Source: Streptomyces huasconensis (GTDB lineage: Bacteria > Actinomycetota > Actinomycetes > Streptomycetales > Streptomycetaceae). Taken from it: 64,000 nt of DNA. Below are positions 9,378 through 15,909 of the stretch, piece by piece; within the stretch, counting starts at the first letter, position 1, and each line of letters opens with the position of its first letter. Below the pieces are notes generated by a model that had not been told where the DNA came from, did not search any database, and saw nothing but the letters and a program-made list of their open reading frames with translations. Location: positions 1 through 64,000 of the forward strand of contig RBWT01000007.1 of assembly GCA_004010275.1 (NCBI GenBank). The letters are read 5' to 3'. Both the position numbers and the translations under genes were made by a program.

Positions 9378-10785
9378 GCGGTACCCAGCGGCACACCGAG
9401 CCGCTCGATGTCCACCTCATCGCCCTGCGCGATGGCGCGGCCGGCCCGAGGTGCTGCTGTCCCGAAGGGCCGGTGATGTGTACGCGGCGGGCTGCTGGCA
9501 TCTGGTCAGCGGGCACCTCGACGGCCCGTGGGAGGACATGGTCACGGCGCTGGTGCGCGAAACCCGGGAAGAGGCCGGCGTGGTCGTCGATCCGACCGAC
9601 GTCCGCGCGGCCGTTACGGTGCACCACCGCTCCCCTGTCGGCGGCGCGCGCATCGGGATGTTCTTCGAGGTCCGGCGCTGGAACGGTACCCCGCAGGTCA
9701 TGGAACCCCACGTGTGCGACGCCATGGACTGGTTCCCGCTCGATGCCCTGCCGGAGCCGATCGTCGCGTACTGCCGGGCCGGGCTGGACGCCTACCGGGC
9801 GGGCGCGCGGATGGCCGTGCACTTCCAGGAGCCCGGCGATCCGATCGCCCACCACCCGGCCTGCGACCGGCTGGTCCTGGTCTCCGGCCCCGGCGTCCGC
9901 GGCGCGGTCCCGGGGGAGGCGGTGCGCACCTTCGCCGAGCAGGCGGTAGGCCGGATCACCTCTTGGACGGACGTCTCCTGGGTGCGTGTGGAGAGCCGCG
10001 TCTGGCGGGCGTGCGGCGCCGAGGGCGGCGAGTGGTACGTCAAGATCCACCAGAACGACCGCTTCCACCGGCGCGAGGTCGCCGCGCTCCGCGGCCATGC
10101 CGTCAGCCTGGGCGCGGCCGCGCCGCGCCTGGTGGCCGCTGATGCGGGGTTGCGGGCCGTGGTGCTCACCGCGGTGGGCGGCCGTTCGCTGCACGGTGTG
10201 ACGTACCCGCCCGAGCAGCAGCGGCGGATCTTCCGCCGTATCGGGCAGCTCGCAGCTGCCCTCCACCACAGCGCCCCACCTCGCGCGGCAGCCGCCAGCG
10301 CCCTGCCCCTGGGAAAGCTGGAGCGGCACTTGAACGGAGCCCGGCCCCATCTCGGGCCCGGTGACGAGGAGTTCATTCGCGCCATCACCGCGCAGGCCGC
10401 GCGCCTGCCCGCCCTGGAGGCGGTGCCCACACACGGAGACTTTCAGCCCCGCAATCTGCGCTGGGATGAAGCCGCGGACACCCTGTACGTGATCGACTTC
10501 GAGCGGTCGGAAGAAGCCCCGGCAGTACGGGACTTCGTACGCCTGTCCGACGCCTGGCACGGCCGCCCCGATCTCCAGCAGGCCGTGAGGGATGGCTACG
10601 GCCGCTCTTTCACCCCGGAGGAAGAGGCACAGCTGACGATCCTGTGCGTCCTGGATGCGGTGTCCGGCCTCTCCTACGGTGCGGCCCACGGTGATCCGGA
10701 GCTCGTCGAACGCAGCCGGAGGACGCTGGCCCGGCTGCGCGCAGGGCACACCCTTGCCAACCCCTCGAAAGGACCCGCGTCATGA
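9374..10785 (+). CDS. NUDIX-aminoglycoside-phosphotransferase-like fusion protein (one frameshift)
   Basis: About 470 residues. GTG 9374 overlaps the previous stop. MSGTQRHTEPLDVHLIALRD then shifts by one missing base near 9440 into RPEVLLSRRAGDVYAAGCWH. The NUDIX domain (about residues 10-150) has GHLDGPWEDMVTALVRETRE followed by EAG, close to a full box. After a linker, residues about 190-460 form an APH/choline-kinase fold: the lysine region EWYVKIHQNDRF, the catalytic loop THGDFQPRNL (HGDxxxxN) and the metal site VIDFE. The fusion suggests phosphate removal and phosphate transfer on related substrates. It may act on a nucleoside- or sugar-type metabolite, or serve as self-resistance. The pairing is unusual, and I know of no characterised example. 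Confidence 0.82.
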
Positions 10786-11831
10786 ACCGCGAGACGGCAC
10801 CACTCGAAACGACCGGGCGGCAGCTGAGTGGCGCCGGTTCGGCATTGCCGGTCCGCGCCGCCACGGCCGATGACGCCGAGGACCTCGTACAGATGCGCTC
10901 GCAGTACGTGCTGTCGCAGCCGCTGAGCGAGGACTGGGTCCGGCTGTGCACGGCGGAACTGGCGCCACGGCTGACGCCGGAGGGCGACGCGCGGGCCTTC
11001 GTCATCGACGACCCCGGCGGCGGGCTCGCAGCCTGCGCCCTCGGGCTGATCCACCCGGTCCTCCCGGGGCCGGCCTACCCTCGGGGGCTGGCCGCGCGTG
11101 TGCACATCGTCGCCACGCGCCCGGGTTCCCGGCGCCGCGGCTACGCACGGGCCGTGGTGTCCGCCCTGCTCGACCACCTCTCCGGTGTCGAACACGTCAC
11201 GCTGTTTGAACTGCACGCCAGCGCTGAAGCGGCACCTCTCTACCGCGAGTTGGGATTCACGGGCAGCCCGGCATTGATGCGGATGACACGCCTCGAAGAG
11301 CCGGACGCCACCCGCGCTCCGGCGAGCGGCCCGGTCTGGATGCCGTTGGAGCAGTATGCCGAGACGGTGCCGAAGGCAACCGCGTTCGCGTGCGTGTACT
11401 TCACCGACGAGGACGAGCGGCCGCTTCAACTGCACTCGGTCTACTCCCCCTCCCACCCCTGGCAGCTCGTGGGCGGAACGGTGGACCTTGGGGAACGCCC
11501 CTGGGAAACGGCCGTACGCGAATGCCGCGAGGAGATCGGGCTCACGCCGACCGGACCACCCCACCTTCTGGCCGCCGTCTACGGACTGCCTGGCGCCCCC
11601 TGGCCTTACAGCACGATCGGGATGGTCTTCGACGGCGGCCGGCTCAGCGCCGCGCAGATCCAGGCCATCACCCTCAACCCGCAGGAGCACGACGAGGCCC
11701 GTGTCCTGCCCCTCGACAGCTGGCGGGCGTTGATGCCGCACCGCGACTTCGAGCGGCTGAGCACGATCGACGCGGCCCGGCGCACTGGAGTGACCGCGTA
11801 CTTCGATACGTGGGACTGGGATACCGAATGA
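10782..11831 (+). CDS. GNAT acetyltransferase-NUDIX fusion protein
   Basis: Intact 349-residue frame from ATG 10782, overlapping the previous stop as ATGA. Residues about 22-175 are a GNAT N-acetyltransferase: acetyl-CoA loop HIVATRPGSRRRGYAR (the RxxGxA signature), then LFELHASAEAAPLYRELGF, typical of the fold end. Residues about 190-345 are a NUDIX domain with a canonical box, GGTVDLGERPWETAV then RECREEIGL. It is the fifth NUDIX domain in the operon. The domains probably act on one pathway intermediate, or the GNAT part inactivates it. The downstream remnant gene again starts inside this stop (ATGA). Confidence 0.88.
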   Translation: MNRETAPLETTGRQLSGAGSALPVRAATADDAEDLVQMRSQYVLSQPLSEDWVRLCTAELAPRLTPEGDARAFVIDDPGGGLAACALGLIHPVLPGPAYPRGLAARVHIVATRPGSRRRGYARAVVSALLDHLSGVEHVTLFELHASAEAAPLYRELGFTGSPALMRMTRLEEPDATRAPASGPVWMPLEQYAETVPKATAFACVYFTDEDERPLQLHSVYSPSHPWQLVGGTVDLGERPWETAVRECREEIGLTPTGPPHLLAAVYGLPGAPWPYSTIGMVFDGGRLSAAQIQAITLNPQEHDEARVLPLDSWRALMPHRDFERLSTIDAARRTGVTAYFDTWDWDTE

Positions 11832-12091
11832 GTGCAGTGGTGTTGATGTCGGACCGCAGGGGCGCCGCGACCCCTGTCCAGGAGCGCGGCTGGCCTCCCT
11901 GGAGGAGTACGACGGCGTTTGTTACACCGGCGCCCCCACCGGAGCGACCGGGCCCGCACGAACCGGGCCACGTTGAGCCGCGCGCTGTGCGCCGCAGGCT
12001 TGGTCAACTACCCGACGAGTGGTGGCACTGGTCCTACGGCGACCCGTACTGGGCGCTGCAGCCCCAGCAGCAAATGAGGAGTGATCTGTGA
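11828..12091 (+). pseudogene. Remnant D-Ala-D-Ala dipeptidase (M15D, VanX-like) with internal deletion
   Basis: Begins at ATG 11828 with MSAVVLMSD, an N-terminus usual for streptomycete M15D dipeptidases, then jumps straight to the C-terminal third. The rest is readable only with shifts: LASLEEYDGVCYTGAPTGA, RATLSRALCAAGLVNYP, then EWWHWSYGDPYWAL ending at 12091. The C-terminal zinc/catalytic EWWH is present, but the central part with the HxxxxxxD zinc site (about 100 residues) is missing, so the enzyme cannot work. It is coupled to the GNAT-NUDIX stop, so an intact version was once the last gene of the operon. These enzymes hydrolyse D-Ala-D-Ala and are often linked to resistance or peptide tailoring. 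Confidence 0.7.
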
Positions 12092-12250
12092 CAGACACCC
12101 GCACCGACTGGTCGCGGGTGAGGGCGACAATGGAACGGCCCTCCAGGTACGCGGTGCGCACAGCGTCAATCCTGTCGGCCGTCACGGAGGGGCAGCGTCC
12201 GCCTTCGTTGACCTTGGCCTGGGCGGCGCGCAGGCATCGTAGGTCAGCTC
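12070..12250 (-). pseudogene. C-terminal fragment of a serine recombinase/resolvase
   Basis: Minus-strand frame reading LRAAQAKVNEGGRCPSVTAD then RIDAVRTAYLEGRSIVALTR. This resembles the glycine-rich linker plus DNA-binding helix-turn-helix region of resolvase/invertase proteins (GGRxPSVTAD... GRSI.ALAR). No catalytic N-terminal domain is found upstream on this strand; 12250-12460 reads a different, unrecognised segment. It overlaps the end of the dipeptidase remnant on the other strand and marks a past mobile element. Confidence 0.5.
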
Positions 12251-12313
12251 GCACTCACCCCCGGCTGGCGGCTCGGCCTGGCGTGTGGCTTTGGTGGCCC
12301 TGTCCACGAGTGC

Positions 12314-12345
12314 GGACAGCAATTGTTCAGCACTTCGGACAGCAC
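12314..12345 (+). repeat. Left copy of a 31-32 bp inverted repeat
   Basis: Starts GGACAGCAATTGTTCAGC and ends CTTCGGACAGCAC. Its reverse complement recurs at 14281-14311 with 29 of 32 aligned positions identical (two substitutions and one gap in my hand alignment). Weaker similarity extends outward (TGGCTTTGG and CCACGAG tracts). The two copies enclose the beta-propeller gene. Confidence 0.75.
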
Positions 12346-12706
12346 TCAGCCCTGCCGGTGTTCGATTTGGCCGCAGGGCCGGGGCAGTCGGGAAGAGCCA
12401 GTGAGAGCCGACCGCCTGGCAGGCAAGGCTGTGGCTCGGCGCGGTGCCGGGGCTCAAGGCCAGGTGGATGCCACCGTAGGTGGGGGCGTACGCCGTCGCT
12501 CCCGTCGGCGCCCGGTGACAGCCGACTTCGGTTTACACCGTATGGATGGTCGTGGCTGTTCTCCGCCAGATTGAGCAGCTCTGAGCCAATCAGTAACTCT
12601 ATGCAGTCATCGCCCTGCACTATGTGTGCATCCTGATGTCCGCTGGCATCCGCGGGTAACGAGCCCGGGCAGACCGGTACGACACTCGCCAATGGAGAGG
12701 GAGATC
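12346..12706. other. Intergenic region upstream of the beta-propeller gene
   Basis: No gene is supported. The last 120 bases are less GC-rich than their surroundings, consistent with a promoter for the gene at 12707. I cannot place -35/-10 boxes with confidence. Confidence 0.3.
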
Positions 12707-14059
12707 ATGGCCATTGACCCGTCCACCGAGTCTCAGGACAGCGCGCCGCAGAACAGCGGACTGTACGAGACGCCACCGCCGGAGCTGGTGGAAAGGGCGG
12801 AGCACGCACGCAAGGAATTGGAGACGCTGGGCGCCACCGTTCGGTTCGAGGCGAAGTGGTGGGGCTTTGAGGTTCACTTGAACCAGGCGGCGGTGGACGC
12901 GTACCTGGAGATCAAGGACCTCCTCGCGGACATCCTCGGCGAAGCTCTCAAGGAGCCCCTGTCGACGCTGGTCACGCTGGCGGCCATGGCGCAGAAGGTC
13001 TGGGTGCAGGCGGTGTCGAGGGGATACGGCTGCAAGCTGGTCTCGCCGTGGATCTCGCCGACGATGCTCATCCCGATCGGGATCAATCCCTCCGAGGACC
13101 CCAACTTGTGGTGGACGGTGTTCGGTCAGAGCGCGGATACCTGTCACTTTCAGTGGAACGAAGACACCATGTTCCCGGCCCATGCCAGTGCCGCGAACCC
13201 GGCGGCGGCGGTGTTCAACGGCCGTCTGATCCTCGTCCACCGCGGCTTCGACGACCAGCAGCTGTGGTGGACCTCGTTCGACCCCGACAACGGCTGGTCT
13301 GTGGACACGGAGTTCGGCGCCCACTCCAGCGCCGCCGGCCCGGCTCTGGCCGTGTACGACGGGAAGCTGCACTGCGTCCACCGCGGGCACGGCAGCGACA
13401 CCAAGTTGTGGCACACCACCTTCGACGGCCGGGGCTGGTCCGCAGACAGGCCGCTCGGCGCCCACTCCAGCTCTGTCGGCCCGGCTCTGGCGGTGTACGA
13501 CGGGAAGCTGCACTGCGTCCACAAGGGTGCCAGCTCTGACAGCACGCTGTGGCACACCACCTACACCAGCTCGGGGGGCTGGACCAAAGACACCCCGCTC
13601 CCCCGCCACTCCACAGCCTCGAACCCTGCACTGGCGGTGTATGGCAGCACGCTCCACATGGTCCACCGAGGCAGCGGCAACGACACCTCCCTGTGGCACA
13701 CCACCTACACGAGCACGGGGGGCTGGGGGACGGACAACAAGTTCCGCGCCCACTCCAGCCTCGAAGGGCCCGGCCTGGCAGTCTTCGACAACAGGCTCTA
13801 CTGCGTCCACCGCGGCCACGGCAACGGGGACCAGAACCTGTGGTGGACCAGTTACAAGCCCGGCAGCGGCCCCTGGGCCGACGACCAGAAGTTCCCCGGC
13901 CACACCAGCGGCGCCGGACCAGCGGTCGTCGTCTACCGCGACAAGAACGGCACGCAAGACCAGCTCATGGTCGTTCACCGCGGCTACGGCAACCGCGCCG
14001 CCGGCACTGACAGCGCCGAAGTGCAGGCACAGATCGCCGCCGAGGAAGACGCCGGCTGA
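12707..14059 (+). CDS. Cytosolic or non-classically exported beta-propeller repeat protein (lectin/sialidase-like)
   Basis: 450-residue intact frame, ATG 12707 after GGAGAGGGAG. Residues 1-60 are polar, about 60-130 form helices with an amphipathic stretch (LADILGEALKEPLSTLVTLA), and from about 140 there are six or seven repeats of roughly 52 residues. The repeat core is GPALAVYDGKLHCVHRG, then LWHTT or LWWTS and GW. The W- and H-rich repeats resemble PLL-type or fucose-binding propellers and the non-catalytic sialidase-like repeats of actinobacteria. No Asp boxes of true sialidases and no signal peptide are seen. Probable role: glycan binding, perhaps as an exported toxin or adhesin. The inverted repeats at 12314 and 14281 bracket it, hinting at transfer as a unit. 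Confidence 0.75.
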   Translation: MAIDPSTESQDSAPQNSGLYETPPPELVERAEHARKELETLGATVRFEAKWWGFEVHLNQAAVDAYLEIKDLLADILGEALKEPLSTLVTLAAMAQKVWVQAVSRGYGCKLVSPWISPTMLIPIGINPSEDPNLWWTVFGQSADTCHFQWNEDTMFPAHASAANPAAAVFNGRLILVHRGFDDQQLWWTSFDPDNGWSVDTEFGAHSSAAGPALAVYDGKLHCVHRGHGSDTKLWHTTFDGRGWSADRPLGAHSSSVGPALAVYDGKLHCVHKGASSDSTLWHTTYTSSGGWTKDTPLPRHSTASNPALAVYGSTLHMVHRGSGNDTSLWHTTYTSTGGWGTDNKFRAHSSLEGPGLAVFDNRLYCVHRGHGNGDQNLWWTSYKPGSGPWADDQKFPGHTSGAGPAVVVYRDKNGTQDQLMVVHRGYGNRAAGTDSAEVQAQIAAEEDAG

Positions 14060-14073
14060 TCACCGCGCTCCCG

Positions 14074-14098
14074 CCGACCGGTCCTGACCAACGGTCGG
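14074..14098 (+). terminator. Small hairpin after the beta-propeller gene
   Basis: CCGACCG and CGGTCGG form a 7-bp stem with an 11-base loop, 15 bases after the stop codon. No T-tract, as usual in streptomycetes. Confidence 0.4.
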
Positions 14099-14280
14099 CA
14101 GGGGCCCCACCCGCCCCGGTCCACCGGCGTCTGTCACCCACCCCGCGGCGCGGGAACCGAACCGGAGCGCGCCGCCCTTGGCACGGTGAGAGCCAAGAAG
14201 CAGCGAGCAACTGGCGATCGGTTCGCTGCCGTAACGCCGCTCCTCGCCACTGCTCGCTGTTCGAATCGAGAGCTCCCCCA

Positions 14281-14311
14281 GTGCTGTCCGAAGCGCTGAA
14301 CACTGCTGTCC
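14281..14311 (-). repeat. Right copy of the 31-32 bp inverted repeat
   Basis: GTGCTGTCCGAAGCGCTGAA and the next 11 bases, the reverse complement of the copy at 12314-12345. The distance between outer ends is about 2.0 kb. Confidence 0.75.
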
Positions 14312-14337
14312 AATCTCGTGGCCAAAGCCACTTTGGA

Positions 14338-14468
14338 GGCCTGATCGGCGGCTACCTCGGTGCGCGCCTCCAGCCGCACCTGCCCGAGACCGCACTCCGT
14401 CTCCTGCTCGGCACTCTCGCCGCCGCCCTCGGAACGCGCTGTACGCCACCCAGGCTCTTGCGAGGTGA
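14338..14468 (+). pseudogene. C-terminal fragment of a TauE/SafE-type sulfite exporter
   Basis: LIGGYLGARLQPHLPETALR followed by LLLGTLAAALGTR is the conserved end of TauE/SafE family membrane proteins. A one-base shift then gives YATQALAR and a TGA at 14468. The N-terminal membrane helices are absent; the fragment begins immediately beside the right inverted repeat, suggesting an insertion or recombination scar. Confidence 0.55.
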
Positions 14469-14836
14469 GCGACGCTGCCCGGCCTCGTCGCCCGACCGAA
14501 ACCTGCGCGCTCAGCGACGCCGGGGCAACCCTCAAGATCCGGTTCGGACCTCGCCCCGTCCCAGATTTCGCGAACCCGCGCGCTTCGGTGTGGGACCTGA
14601 TCAGTCACACCGACCCCGGGGGACATCCGTGCCCGCCCCTACACCGAGCGCCGCAGGTTGCTGCGGGACCTGTTCGCCGCCTACGGCATCGGCCACCGCT
14701 GTCACCACTCGACGGGGATGTCTCGCCACGCGGCTCCGGTTCGGGCCCGGAACCGTATGCCGTCAATCAGCTGCCGCCGGGGCCAGACGGGTGCCAGACG
14801 GGTGGTGGCCGTCCTCGCACGCTCGCTGCTGCTGTC
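14469..14836. other. Gene-fragment debris
   Basis: No intact gene. One plus-strand stretch at about 14632-14700 reads RPYTERRRLLRDLFAAYGIG, which resembles the linker region of actinobacterial ATP-dependent DNA ligases (RPYxERRxLLxDL). The rest is unassigned. Confidence 0.4.
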
Positions 14837-15031
14837 CTAGCCCGCACCGAGCCAGGGGCGGCTGCGCACGCGCGAAGGATCGGATACCGGGATGCGGTTG
14901 GCCCCCGCCTCGCGGAGATACGCGATGAACGCGTCGGTGTGAGCGAGCATGCGCGTCTCGCCGATGCCCGTCAGGCCTTCGTCGGTGTGGACCTGGACGT
15001 AAGCGAGGTTACGCCAGGGGGCCCCGACCAC
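14837..15031 (-). pseudogene. N-terminal fragment of an enolase-superfamily (mandelate racemase-like) enzyme
   Basis: From GTG 15031: MVGAPWRNLAYVQVHTDEGL then TGIGETRMLAHTDAFIAYLR. This is the capping-domain start typical of muconate/galactonate dehydratase-type enzymes. Homology ends after about 45 residues; the barrel domain with its catalytic residues is missing. Another scar in the 14.3-15.1 kb mosaic. Confidence 0.5.
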
Positions 15032-15128
15032 CTGGGTGTTGATTCAGTTCGCGTGGTGCGCAGCGTAGTTGTCCGGTGACTTGTCCGGCGGAGTCTGCTG
15101 GCGGTGTCACCGCTCCTCCCGGCCCACG

Positions 15129-15731
15129 TCAGCGGACGGTGAGGTTGCCCCGTCCCTCGATGTACCCGAGACCCCTGCTGAAGCAGTGGCGCACGTTGTT
15201 GGTGGGTACCGCCGTGCCGGAGAAGGAGCGGTGGACCATACGGCCGGAGGCGACGGTTCCGTTGAGGAAGGAGTCGGCCGCGGTGTAGCCGCGCGTGCCG
15301 TGCGGGGCCGGGCGGAAGGTGGAATGTCCGAGGACCCGGCCGGTGCGGCGGGGGCCGGAATACCAGGTGGCCGTGGCCGTGCCCTTGAGCGACCTGACAC
15401 GCGAACAGCTGGCGAGCGCGCTGCCCTTCAGTGTGATGCGGCCCGAGCGGATGCCGGACTGACGGCCGTTGGGGGAAGTGCAGTTGTTCAGGTTCACGCT
15501 GCCGCGGGCCGAGATCTTGCGGGGAGTGCTGGTGACGGCGGGCGAGAAGGTGATGCGCTGGCCGGGCCCGGTCCGCAGGGTGCACTTGAGGGTGGCCCGG
15601 GGAGCGGCGACGGCCGCTGACGGGGCGCCGTTCGTCTGCGGCCCGGCCTGGCTGGCGGAGCCCGTGGCGAACAGGGTCAGGACTGCGGTCGCCGTCACGG
15701 CGGCGGCTCGCAGGTGGTGCACGGCACGCAT
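15129..15731 (-). CDS. Secreted hypothetical protein, about 200 aa
   Basis: Start ATG 15731 with GAGGAGAA Shine-Dalgarno. Residues 1-29 form a Sec signal peptide (MRAVHHLRAAAVTATAVLTL, then FATGSASQA with an AxA-type cleavage site). The mature part is basic and rich in Ser/Thr/Gly with four cysteines in two spaced pairs (LKCTLRTGPG, NNCTSPNG, ASCSR, HCFSR), consistent with disulfides in a small beta-sandwich. The function is not recognised. It is divergent from the MmpL gene, with a 178-base gap holding both promoters. Confidence 0.75.
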   Translation of the reverse strand: MRAVHHLRAAAVTATAVLTLFATGSASQAGPQTNGAPSAAVAAPRATLKCTLRTGPGQRITFSPAVTSTPRKISARGSVNLNNCTSPNGRQSGIRSGRITLKGSALASCSRVRSLKGTATATWYSGPRRTGRVLGHSTFRPAPHGTRGYTAADSFLNGTVASGRMVHRSFSGTAVPTNNVRHCFSRGLGYIEGRGNLTVR

Positions 15732-15909
15732 GCGGTTCTCCTCTGGTCGGGATGACAACACGGGGTGTGATGCCTATCGTTCGCGTCTTTCGTCGGTAAA
15801 TCCCTCTCAACGGGCAGATTGGTGCCAGTCGCCACCCATCAGGACTAATGGGGGTTTGACCCTGGAATGCCGCTTTGGCCAGGATTGCCGCGTCGAGGAA
15901 AGGACCGTC

